Source: Oxalobacteraceae bacterium
GTDB lineage: Bacteria; Pseudomonadota; Gammaproteobacteria; Burkholderiales; Burkholderiaceae_D
Length of the DNA: 32,646 bases
Assembly (NCBI GenBank): GCA_947464955.1
Contig: CANHZI010000035.1
Coordinates: 1-32,646 of the forward strand
Direction of reading: 5' to 3'
How positions within the stretch are numbered: position 1 is the first letter of the stretch; each line of letters starts with the position of its first letter. Positions 1 through 6,561 of this stretch are shown one piece after another. Both the position numbers and the translations under genes were made by a program. Below the pieces are notes generated by a model. That model made no database searches. It saw only the letters and a list, made by a program, of their open reading frames with translations, and was not told the DNA's origin.

Positions 1-336
1 AAAAAGGCTTTTAAACGGCTGTCGCCAAAAGATCAACCGATTTTGCACTCTGACCAAGGATGGCAGTATCGCATGCAAGCATATCAAACATCACTAGCAT
101 CACGGGGTCTTGTGCAAAGTATGTCGCGCAAAGGTAATTGCCTAGACAACGCCGCCATGGAGAGTTTCTTTGCCGTTTTAAAGACGGAATTTTTTTATCT
201 CAATAAATTCACAAGTGTCGAACAACTTGAACAGGGTATCAAAGAATACATTCACTACTATAATCACGAGCGAATCAAACTAAAACTGAAAGGGCTGAGT
301 CCTGTTCAATACAGAAATCAGCCCTTAGATGCATAA
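1..336 (+). CDS. IS3-family transposase OrfB, C-terminal part (partial at 5' end)
   Basis: The reading frame is open from base 1, so the gene enters from the left and only its last 111 residues are visible. It encodes the C-terminal half of a DDE integrase (rve) domain, which cuts and joins IS ends. HSDQGWQY carries the second catalytic Asp. GNCLDNAAMESFF carries the catalytic Glu, followed seven residues later by the conserved Lys (ESFFAVLK). The tail YYNHERIKLKLKGLSPVQYR is typical of IS3 family OrfB. An internal TTG at 43 could be read as a start but is not the real one. Nothing in the visible part is frameshifted, so the element may be intact outside the window. Confidence 0.93.
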   Translation, partial: KKAFKRLSPKDQPILHSDQGWQYRMQAYQTSLASRGLVQSMSRKGNCLDNAAMESFFAVLKTEFFYLNKFTSVEQLEQGIKEYIHYYNHERIKLKLKGLSPVQYRNQPLDA

Positions 337-344
337 CTAACAAA

Positions 345-370
345 CTGTCCAACTTTTTGGGTTCAGTTCA
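345..370. repeat. IS right terminal inverted repeat
   Basis: Nine bases after the transposase stop the sequence runs CTGTCCAACTTTTTGGGTT and ends at CAGTTCA (370). Read inward on the minus strand it begins TGAACTGAACCCAAAAAGTT, a common IS150-group end. The left partner is outside the window. Confidence 0.75.
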
Positions 371-417
371 GAATTATCGATCCCTTTTTCTCATTTCCTA
401 AATGCTGGAGTGAAGCA

Positions 418-1656
418 TTATTTCCAGCCGCGTTTGCTAATTTCACCCAAGATGTAGTCAGCAAATAACTGATTGCCATATGGTGTTGGATGCACTGTAT
501 CAGCGAAGTAGTAACGACTAGTATCGCCTGCAATCAGGTTGTTCGCATTACACACCAATGATGATTGCAATGGATTTTTCGCTGTAGACAAATCACATGC
601 TGGGATCGTAATGTTCGAGATGCCATATGCTGCTGGGTTTGCTGCATGATCGCGGAAACGTGCAAATAAATCCACCAGCAATACATTGTCGATACCTGCT
701 AATCCTTCAACCAAACGCGCGTTGAACGTGACGCTCATACCATTCAAAAGCGTTTGTGATTCTTTGGGTTGCGACAGTGCAGCTGGAGTTTTGCTCATGT
801 CCGGCATATTAACGACGACCACATATTTCGCGCCTTTTGCCAAGATCAGATTCTTGACGTAGCCCGCCAATTCTGTACCTGCAGTGCCGATTGCATCAAC
901 ATAAGTTTGAGCGTTCGCGGCTGCATAGGCGGAGCCTGCTGGGACTCCAACCGTTGGGGTCAAAGTTGCAACTGCACCTGCAACGCAGTTACTTGCTTGT
1001 GCATCTGTTGGTTTGCAGATGCCCGCCGCGATATCTTTTTGAATTTGTCCAGGTACAGCCGCTGTTACAGCTGCTGTTGCAGCCGCATTCGCTGCAGCAG
1101 ACAAGGCGCCGGTTTGGATGAACACGTCATTTGGACCACCACTGACGAACACGATTTCTGTACCCGAGAATTTTCCGCCATTGGCGGCCAAGAAGTTCTG
1201 GATTTGTGTCACAACTGGTACCGTTGTTTGACCGAGAATTGCATTGGCGCCGCCAAGTGCTTTATTGCCTGGGCCAACAGGATTAGTGACGCGTGCACCA
1301 CCTTGTGCGTAGCCATTGCAACCAGCGTTAACTTTGACTGGAACATTGAAGCCTTGTGTAGCTAAACCCTCGAGTCCTGTTTGTGCTGCACATGGTGCAG
1401 CCAAGCCCAGATTTGCAGCGACTAATTCTGTCCAGTTTTTTGCGGATGCGCTATTGATTGTGTATTTGCCGCCGCCCAAAGCTGCAACCGTACCAACCTT
1501 ATAGGTTCCAACATCGCTCAAGCTATCACCGAAGGTAACTTGTGATGAGAAGGTAATTTTTGGCGCAGGATCTTTTGAGCTGCTGCTTGTTCCACCACCG
1601 CAAGCCACCAAAGCGGCAGCGGCTACGAGTGTGAGTGATAATTTTAGATGACGCAT
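418..1656 (-). CDS. SGNH/GDSL-family secreted esterase/lipase, lipoprotein
   Basis: 412-residue hydrolase of the GDSL/SGNH superfamily, which cleaves ester bonds of lipids or acylated sugars; the substrate is unknown. The N-terminus is a lipoprotein signal with lipobox LVAC (Cys19), then a Gly/Ser-rich linker, so it is probably anchored in the envelope or exported. The catalytic blocks are visible: GDSLSD near residue 43 (nucleophile Ser45), a Gly block YAQGGAR near 116, GGPND near 173 (Asn176), and DTVHP near 386 (Asp386/His389). The ATG follows a good AGGAG about 5 nt upstream. It is transcribed divergently from the porin. A short inverted repeat AATGCT/AGCATT sits at its end (401-419) but has no T-tract. 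Confidence 0.88.
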   Translation of the reverse strand: MRHLKLSLTLVAAAALVACGGGTSSSSKDPAPKITFSSQVTFGDSLSDVGTYKVGTVAALGGGKYTINSASAKNWTELVAANLGLAAPCAAQTGLEGLATQGFNVPVKVNAGCNGYAQGGARVTNPVGPGNKALGGANAILGQTTVPVVTQIQNFLAANGGKFSGTEIVFVSGGPNDVFIQTGALSAAANAAATAAVTAAVPGQIQKDIAAGICKPTDAQASNCVAGAVATLTPTVGVPAGSAYAAANAQTYVDAIGTAGTELAGYVKNLILAKGAKYVVVVNMPDMSKTPAALSQPKESQTLLNGMSVTFNARLVEGLAGIDNVLLVDLFARFRDHAANPAAYGISNITIPACDLSTAKNPLQSSLVCNANNLIAGDTSRYYFADTVHPTPYGNQLFADYILGEISKRGWK

Positions 1657-1919
1657 TTTGTCTCCTGGTCAATTATTAATTAAGGCTAAACGAACGATAG
1701 TGCTATTTAGAGCGCCCACTATATGCCAATATTCTGCGTTGATGTGTTGCAACGTGCAATTAAACGACAGCTAAAATTAGAAGAACTATTCGAAAATAAA
1801 TGCGAATAAGTTAAGCTTTGTTAGCCTGTTTCAGTCGTGGTGTAGCTTCGCAAAAACGGTAGTTTTAAGAGTGAAGAAAGTGTAAGTATGCAGCCAAATG
1901 AAACTGTTCAACTAAAGCG

Positions 1920-1940
1920 AAAAAAGACCGTGTCTTTTTT
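1920..1940 (+). terminator. terminator-like hairpin in the porin leader
   Basis: Perfect 9 bp stem AAAAAAGAC / GTCTTTTTT with a 3-nt loop CGT; the 3' arm ends in six T. No gene precedes it on this strand, so it may end a short leader RNA or act as an attenuator upstream of the porin. The stem is A/T-rich, so its strength is uncertain. Confidence 0.4.
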
Positions 1941-1961
1941 GCGACAAAGGAGGAATTGTCA

Positions 1962-2039
1962 TTGTTGATCCTATACAAGATTGAAGATCAATGTCATATT
2001 TTGACCTATGAAATTAGTACGTACGTTCGTTTCAGCTAG
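1962..2039 (+). CDS. possible 25-residue leader peptide before the porin
   Basis: A perfect ribosome-binding sequence AAAGGAGG (1946-1953) is followed 8 nt later by TTG (1962; a second TTG follows at 1965). The frame stays open for 25 codons (MLILYKIEDQ...YVRFS) to TAG at 2037-2039, 34 nt before the porin ATG. It has no recognisable homology. Support is only the strength and spacing of the SD; the non-ATG start and small size make this tentative. Confidence 0.2.
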   Translation: MLILYKIEDQCHILTYEISTYVRFS

Positions 2040-2073
2040 GTTTAAAGAGAACTCTTATTGGGGACAGTAAAAA

Positions 2074-3420
2074 ATGAAACTAAAAATGTTGGCAGCAGTG
2101 TTAGGCACTTGCTTCGCGGCTCCTGTATTGGCACAGACGAGTGTCACCGTCTACGGTATCTTGGACGCTGGTATTCAGTTCAATTCGAACGGTAAAGCCA
2201 ATCAGACCAAAATGGTCAGTGGTATCGCTGATGGTTCTCGCTTGGGCTTCAAAGGCACTGAGGACATGGGTGGTGGCTACAAGGCTATTTTTAATTTGGA
2301 AGCACGTGTTGAAGTTGATACTGGCTCGAATAAGGCAGGTAACATCAGCGATTACCAAGGCTACGCTTTGACTAAAGGTATGGAATTTCCAGACTTTGGA
2401 AATCCTGTCTTGAAAGGCGCTGCTGCACAAACATTGCAAGGCGTTCGTGAAGCTTTGCAACCAAAATATAACGTTAATGCGACCAATACTTACGTGTTGC
2501 AACGCGGTGGTGGACCAGACGGCGGTATGTTTGATCGTACAGCGATGGTGGGCTTGATTACTCCAGTCGGTGCGGTGTTGGCTGGTCGCATGTACACACC
2601 AGCGTATGAAATTTTCAATGCTGCTGATACCTTCGAGAGCGGTATGGCTGGTAGCTGGGGCGGCATCACAGGCGGTACGGGTGGCTTGTTGACTTCAGGT
2701 ATGGCGATTCGTTCTAACAAAGCATTGCAATATCGTATCGAGCTGCCAAATGGTATCGCTGCTTCCTTGATGTATGGCTTTAAGAATTCCGGTTATGTCG
2801 GCCTCGACGATAAATTCATCGCTGGTATGGTCAAGTACAAAGCGAATGGTTTTGACGCTGGTATCGGCTATAACCGTGGTACCAATATGGATGGCTCTAC
2901 AGGCTTAATCACAACAACAGCAGGTGGTTCATACTCCGCTGGCGATTTCAAATTCTTTGCTGGCTACCAAGCAATGAAGAATGAGAATTCAATCTTGTTG
3001 CCAGTATTCTATGATGCATGGGATAAAGAAATTGGCCCAAGTTTGAAAGCCGCTGGTGTGCCTGCTGCCGTGCTCGGCGCGTGGACTAGCGTGTTCCGTA
3101 CCACAGTTGCTAAAAACTTTAAGCTCGATGCTACGAGCTTCAGTTTGGGTCTGCAATACAAGGTGGGCAATGGTCGTATTATGACTTCCTTCAGCCGTCA
3201 AGATGATCGCACTTTGTCGAACAGTGATGTAAGTCAGATCGCTATCGGTTACGACTACAACTTGTCTAAACGCACTGATTTGTACACGGTATTTGGTCGT
3301 ATCAAAAACCAAAATGACGGACAATATGCTTTAGGTGCAGCGAGTGCCCCTGGTGGTTTCACCGAGACTCCAGGTGGTAGTGCACGTGCAGTGCAAATTG
3401 GTATGCGTCACCGCTTCTAA
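2074..3420 (+). CDS. Gram-negative outer-membrane porin (Burkholderiales type)
   Basis: 448-residue trimeric beta-barrel porin for passive diffusion of small hydrophilic solutes. A Sec signal peptide (MKLKMLAAVLGTCFAAPVLA) ends at an AQA-like site. The mature protein opens QTSVTVYGILDAGIQF, the hallmark of the OmpC-like porins of Burkholderiales, and ends in RHRF with the terminal Phe needed for BAM recognition. Length is somewhat above the usual 350-400 because of large Gly-rich loops (about residues 100-220). The upstream SD (GGGGA) is modest. A strong hairpin terminator follows. The long leader with a hairpin and an orphan SD suggests post-transcriptional control. Confidence 0.93.
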   Translation: MKLKMLAAVLGTCFAAPVLAQTSVTVYGILDAGIQFNSNGKANQTKMVSGIADGSRLGFKGTEDMGGGYKAIFNLEARVEVDTGSNKAGNISDYQGYALTKGMEFPDFGNPVLKGAAAQTLQGVREALQPKYNVNATNTYVLQRGGGPDGGMFDRTAMVGLITPVGAVLAGRMYTPAYEIFNAADTFESGMAGSWGGITGGTGGLLTSGMAIRSNKALQYRIELPNGIAASLMYGFKNSGYVGLDDKFIAGMVKYKANGFDAGIGYNRGTNMDGSTGLITTTAGGSYSAGDFKFFAGYQAMKNENSILLPVFYDAWDKEIGPSLKAAGVPAAVLGAWTSVFRTTVAKNFKLDATSFSLGLQYKVGNGRIMTSFSRQDDRTLSNSDVSQIAIGYDYNLSKRTDLYTVFGRIKNQNDGQYALGAASAPGGFTETPGGSARAVQIGMRHRF

Positions 3421-3437
3421 TTTGCTTTGCTAGAGTT

Positions 3438-3467
3438 AAAAAAGGCGTCCAATGGACGCCTTTTTTT
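3438..3467. terminator. bidirectional rho-independent terminator
   Basis: Stem AAAGGCGTCC / GGACGCCTTT with loop AAT, flanked by an A-run on the left and a T7 run on the right. It sits between the convergent porin (stop 3420) and the GGDEF gene (stop 3480), so it can end both transcripts. Confidence 0.88.
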
Positions 3468-3479
3468 ATGTGGGTGAAC

Positions 3480-4460
3480 TTACATCGCCACTTGATTTCG
3501 ACCACGTTCTTTGGCGCGATAGAGGGCAGCATCTGCACTAGCAATCACCGCTAAGCCATCTTGGCCATCGCTAAGTGCAGCCAAGCCTAAGGAGGCTGTA
3601 ATATGTGGTAGCGAAATTGCATCATTTTGGAAGACTTTGGTTTGTCGTATGCGATCGCAAAGACGCTCTGCAACGATGAGCGCTGATTCTTTGTTGGTAT
3701 TGGGTAGGATGACAATCATTTCTTCGCCACCATAACGTGCTGCGAAATCGGTTGGACGTAACCCGGCGCTAATGACCTTTGCTGCAGCCTGCAAGGCTTC
3801 ATCACCTAAGACATGACCGAACCTATCGTTGAATTGTTTGAAGTGATCCAAATCGACCATAATCACACTTAGTTCAGTATCGGTGGCCCGAGCATTATCG
3901 ATGAGCCCTGGCAGTTGTGTGTTAAGCCATGAGCGATTATTGAGTCCTGTAAGTCCGTCCACCATCGAAAGTTGTCGATAGAATTCGCCCACTTTCTGAC
4001 GATTCCGTAGTTGCGCATTTGCTGCGCGAATTCGAAACGATAACAGTTGCAATAGATTGCGGGCGACGCCATTCGATTCGTCGATCAGTTTCCAAACAGT
4101 TTCGGAATCAATGACTAGCAGTTCACTATTGGTGACCGCCGCAATTGTTGATAGGTGGCCTTCTTCATCCAAAACAGAAATTTCACCAACGCACTCGCCA
4201 GCGAAATACTGGACGGTCGAACTCTCTAATTGGCGTTTAGCAGTGTTAGAAGTTAATGCTAAAGTGCCGCGTAAGACTATATAGAGACAGCTACTGCCGC
4301 TATTACTATCAAGCACGATTTCCCCAGCATGTGCCTTTAGAATAGGGCAGTGAGCGATAGATCTAGCGATAAAGTGCAATTGATCTGGCTCAATATTGCG
4401 AAAAAGTTGAATGTCGCTTAGTTTGAAATCAGTGTCTTTAAATTGCCTTAAGTGTTCCAA
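3480..4460 (-). CDS. diguanylate cyclase with N-terminal cNMP-binding-fold domain
   Basis: 326 residues. Residues about 18-140 form a cyclic-nucleotide-binding (CRP-like) beta-roll. Residues about 160-326 form a GGDEF domain that makes cyclic di-GMP from two GTP. The active-site loop reads GGEEM (244-248), preceded by an RxxD inhibitory site RPTD (235-238) at the canonical five-residue distance, so both activity and product inhibition are likely. The phosphate-binding cassette GEISVLDEEGHLST has Leu where cAMP-binding proteins carry Arg, so the sensor may not bind cAMP. The start is TTG: AGGGG lies 7 nt upstream and an in-frame stop lies five codons upstream. No membrane segment, so cytoplasmic. 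Confidence 0.9.
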   Translation of the reverse strand: MEHLRQFKDTDFKLSDIQLFRNIEPDQLHFIARSIAHCPILKAHAGEIVLDSNSGSSCLYIVLRGTLALTSNTAKRQLESSTVQYFAGECVGEISVLDEEGHLSTIAAVTNSELLVIDSETVWKLIDESNGVARNLLQLLSFRIRAANAQLRNRQKVGEFYRQLSMVDGLTGLNNRSWLNTQLPGLIDNARATDTELSVIMVDLDHFKQFNDRFGHVLGDEALQAAAKVISAGLRPTDFAARYGGEEMIVILPNTNKESALIVAERLCDRIRQTKVFQNDAISLPHITASLGLAALSDGQDGLAVIASADAALYRAKERGRNQVAM

Positions 4461-4554
4461 ATTGACCCCTGATTATGCCGAGAATAAAAGAAATAAATTT
4501 ATAAGTTGTGAGCAGAGACCATGATCTGCTGAATGGTTGAAATAATAACCGAAA

Positions 4555-5427
4555 CTACGAAGATTGCAGCATTTGATTCATCGCTTCAACCCTTAATTCA
4601 GTCTCATGAAAGATAGCGAGATACGCTTCTTCGCTCAAGGACAGCACATCCCATGCGTGTTGTGAGATCGGAGGTACTAATTCACCTTCTGTTTCATTCA
4701 AGTCAAGCGCATGAACGATGGAATTGGCGACATGTACGATAGATGCGATCGAGTTGAGTTCTTTGTCATCGGGGTCATGATGCCCTCGAATGCCGTCTTG
4801 AATTGCGTCAGAGAAGTTCCATTGCAAAGCGAGTACTAAACCTACAGCGACGTGGTCAACTCCCAAGACGATTCTCTCCGCTTCAAGCAGCGTCGTGTCG
4901 CTGCGTTTCGCGGTGGCTATCACTTCTTCATACTTTTTGGGAAAACGAGAGACCAATACCAGTCGACCGATATCGTGCAAGAGACCAGCCGTGAAAGCGA
5001 AATCATGCTTCATATGGAGGGTACGGGATATCAGTTCAGCACAAATCGCTGTGGCGATGTTATGTCGCCAGAAAGCTTGGTTGTCAAAGCCTCGACACGC
5101 TGCGGTTGGTAGGTGCTTGGTAAAAATACTTAAGCGAATAAGGTTCTTCAGATTCTTGATGCCAAGCATCGCTACTGCCTGCTGTATCGTGACCACTTTG
5201 GAATTGGCTCCGTACAAAGATGCATTTGCGAGTCGTAATACTTTGGCGGCTAGCGCTTGATCAAGGCTGACTTTCTCAACTATCGTGTCCAGACTAATAT
5301 CATCGTTATTGAGATCGCTTAGCATCTCTTTGGCGACATCCGGCAACATCGGGAGGTCGTTGATTTTGTTAATCACTTCTTCCAAAGAAATTTGGTGATC
5401 ATCGTTGTCGGTGATGAATTGACTCAT
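4555..5427 (-). CDS. HDOD domain signalling protein
   Basis: 290-residue cytoplasmic protein dominated by an HDOD domain (about residues 20-215), a non-hydrolytic relative of HD phosphohydrolases used in signalling and c-di-GMP/stress regulation. Typical features are LPMLPDVAKEML at the start of the domain, the helix LRLANASLYG, and an HD pair in FTAGLLHDIGRL (151-152). No kinase, GGDEF or EAL module is fused. Its start overlaps the end of the upstream 108-residue gene by 4 nt (ATGA), so the two are translationally coupled. The diguanylate cyclase follows 94 nt downstream on the same strand. The specific output is unknown. Confidence 0.88.
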   Translation of the reverse strand: MSQFITDNDDHQISLEEVINKINDLPMLPDVAKEMLSDLNNDDISLDTIVEKVSLDQALAAKVLRLANASLYGANSKVVTIQQAVAMLGIKNLKNLIRLSIFTKHLPTAACRGFDNQAFWRHNIATAICAELISRTLHMKHDFAFTAGLLHDIGRLVLVSRFPKKYEEVIATAKRSDTTLLEAERIVLGVDHVAVGLVLALQWNFSDAIQDGIRGHHDPDDKELNSIASIVHVANSIVHALDLNETEGELVPPISQHAWDVLSLSEEAYLAIFHETELRVEAMNQMLQSS

Positions 5428-5750
5428 GAGGTAGGACCTTCACGATATTTTTCAATATATGCTTTTAAAGACGCTGTGGGCTCAGGATACGGCGCATGCC
5501 TAAAGACAACACTGAGTCGCTCGCGTTTCTTTTGTTTCGCAGCAAGATCTTCTTGCATCTCTTCTTCTGTTTCTTCAACCACAATTGATAATTGATGGAC
5601 GTCATGGTGTTCCATCGAGTTGATCATGTTTTGTGTGAGTTTCGTGCCGGCAGGGAGCAAGACATGCCCTAGCTTGTCGAGCAATTCATCGGCGAGAACC
5701 ATACCGGCGCTAATCCGAGGGATTGGTAAGTAACGATGTTTTTGACTCAT
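5424..5750 (-). CDS. small protein resembling the N-terminal domain of HD-GYP proteins
   Basis: 108 residues, no signal or membrane segment. The segment ISAGMVLADELLDKLGHVLL followed by PAGTKLTQNMI and a His-rich HHDVHQLSIVV resembles the small domain that precedes HD-GYP c-di-GMP phosphodiesterase domains, but no catalytic domain follows. The C-terminal half is charged (EETEEEMQED, KQKKRERL) and probably helical. It overlaps the HDOD gene by 4 nt, so it likely works with that protein, possibly as a separated accessory domain. A good sigma70-type promoter lies upstream at 5826-5854. The role is inferred from resemblance and context only. Confidence 0.75.
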   Translation of the reverse strand: MSQKHRYLPIPRISAGMVLADELLDKLGHVLLPAGTKLTQNMINSMEHHDVHQLSIVVEETEEEMQEDLAAKQKKRERLSVVFRHAPYPEPTASLKAYIEKYREGPTS

Positions 5751-5825
5751 ATGCGGCCGCTTCCAGGTAAGGTCTGCGTTTGGCGTCGATCATACGCGCA
5801 TTGCACAAGATGTGTTTAGATTGAA

Positions 5826-5854
5826 ATAGTATGCTTTTATCGATAATGTTTCAA
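5826..5854 (-). promoter_or_regulatory. sigma70-type promoter for the 5750-3480 cluster
   Basis: On the minus strand TTGAAA (5849-5854) and TACTAT (5826-5831) are separated by exactly 17 bp, a close match to -35/-10 consensus. Transcription would start near 5819, giving a leader of about 70 nt before the 108-residue gene. Confidence 0.6.
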
Positions 5855-5928
5855 CAAGGAAACGCCATTGTGTCTGTTTCCAGCATACCTGTTCGCATAT
5901 CAGTCCTATATTGTTTGCTTTGAAGATG

Positions 5929-5965
5929 AAAAAAGGACCGCACCTCCTTAGCTTGCGGTCCTTTT
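5929..5965 (-). terminator. rho-independent terminator of the Tyr/Arg-rich secreted protein gene
   Basis: Perfect 12 bp stem AAAAGGACCGCA (5931-5942) / TGCGGTCCTTTT (5954-5965) with an 11 nt loop. Read on the minus strand it ends in six T, just after the stop of the gene at 5989. Confidence 0.88.
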
Positions 5966-5988
5966 CAGCGGGTTTTATGGGCGAATTC

Positions 5989-6444
5989 TTACCAACGGCG
6001 TCCGTCACGATCTTCATAACGGTCATAGCCACGATCTCGCTCATGCCATTGTTCACGGTATTCTTCTCGTTGACGGCGATGTTCGTAATGTTGACGGGCA
6101 CGCCATGGACGACCATAGTAACTATCAACATAATGGTGTTCACGATAGGGGAGTGCGGAACGCAAACTAATCGGAATTCCACCTAAGCGAAAGTCGATGT
6201 TCAAGCCGTAGGGTAGCGAATAGCCTGCGCGCCATGCGTATCCATCATTCCAATACCAAGTGCGGGCCATCGGCGCGTAGTAGACCTGCGCTGCCGGATA
6301 GTACACATAGCTATAACTGCTTACAGGGGCTACGGGATAGGGATTGCCGTAGTAGCGCTCGTGGGCAGAAGCGAGACCGGCGAAACTTGCGATACTCAAG
6401 GTAAATATTGCGATGCCGACTTTGATCGATGCGAAGTGTGACAT
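5989..6444 (-). CDS. small secreted Tyr/Arg-rich protein of unknown function
   Basis: 151 residues. A Sec signal (MSHFASIKVGIAIFTLSIAS...LASA) is followed by a Tyr/Pro-rich segment (YYGNPYPVAPVSSYSYVYYP) and a strongly charged C-terminal third full of Arg, His, Glu and Tyr. No catalytic motif is visible; similar short envelope proteins are common and unnamed in Burkholderiales. The start is the ATG at 6444 with GGAGGACA as SD. A TTG four codons upstream lies inside that SD and is rejected. The SD is exactly complementary to an octamer 43 nt upstream (see findings). The gene has its own strong terminator. Confidence 0.75.
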   Translation of the reverse strand: MSHFASIKVGIAIFTLSIASFAGLASAHERYYGNPYPVAPVSSYSYVYYPAAQVYYAPMARTWYWNDGYAWRAGYSLPYGLNIDFRLGGIPISLRSALPYREHHYVDSYYGRPWRARQHYEHRRQREEYREQWHERDRGYDRYEDRDGRRW

Positions 6445-6446
6445 TT

Positions 6447-6505
6447 TGTCCTCCAAAAAAGCACTTGCTTTATCCTTTAACGGTTAAAAGAGATTTCGGA
6501 GGACA
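6447..6505 (-). promoter_or_regulatory. structured 5' leader that can sequester the SD
   Basis: On the minus strand TGTCCTCC (6498-6505) is perfectly complementary to the SD GGAGGACA (6447-6454) of the 5989-6444 gene. The 43 nt between them hold a palindrome TTTAACGGTTAAA (6476-6488) and a short hairpin with arms AAAGC/GCTTT (about 6458-6471). The folding would hide the ribosome-binding site. Whether this part is transcribed depends on the promoter position, which could not be fixed. Confidence 0.45.
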
Positions 6506-6535
6506 GGCTTATCTAGAAAAATGGTCGGTTTTGTT

Positions 6536-6561
6536 TCTAAATGTAAGTGCGGGCATTTAGA
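6536..6561. repeat. 8 bp stem hairpin at the end of the M14 gene
   Basis: Arms TCTAAATG (6536-6543) and CATTTAGA (6554-6561) form a perfect stem immediately after the M14 peptidase stop. There is no T-tract on either strand, so it is not a canonical terminator; it may stabilise the 3' end of the transcript. Confidence 0.4.

Larger units (their letters stand above)
1..370 (+). mobile_element. IS3-family (IS150-like) insertion sequence, right end only
   Basis: The left part of the element lies outside the window. The visible part holds the 3' end of the transposase gene and the right terminal inverted repeat at about 345-370, which contains TGTCCAACTTTTTGGGTTCA and ends in CA at 369-370, as expected for IS3 ends (TG...CA). 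Flanking DNA after 370 begins GAATTATCG. The target duplication cannot be checked because the left end is missing. Assignment to the IS150 group rests on the transposase motifs and the terminal repeat. Confidence 0.85.
1657..2073. other. 417 bp divergent intergenic region with several dyads
   Basis: No convincing protein gene. It must hold the promoters of the GDSL esterase (-) and the porin (+). Visible structures are: a 13 bp palindrome TTGCAACGTGCAA (1747-1759, arms TTGCA/TGCAA); arms ATTCG/CGAAT at 1788-1807; a 9 bp stem hairpin with a T6 tract at 1920-1940; a perfect AAAGGAGG at 1946-1953; dyad TTGATC/GATCAA at 1965-1991; and a near-palindrome GTACGTACGTTC at about 2018-2029. A possible -10 (TATAGT on the minus strand, 1718-1723) precedes the esterase, but no well-spaced -35 was found. 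Confidence 0.5.

Noticed and set aside
769-1365. 198-codon plus-strand open frame inside the GDSL esterase gene
   Set aside because: It lies fully antisense to a well-supported gene with all catalytic blocks, is Cys/Arg-rich without domains, and has no SD.
1888-1968. 26-codon ATG frame in the porin leader
   Set aside because: Weak SD and no similarity; reported only as part of the leader finding, not as a gene.
5790-6186. open frames on both strands across the terminator and the end of the Tyr/Arg-rich gene
   Set aside because: They run through a strong terminator or antisense to a supported gene and show no domain signature.
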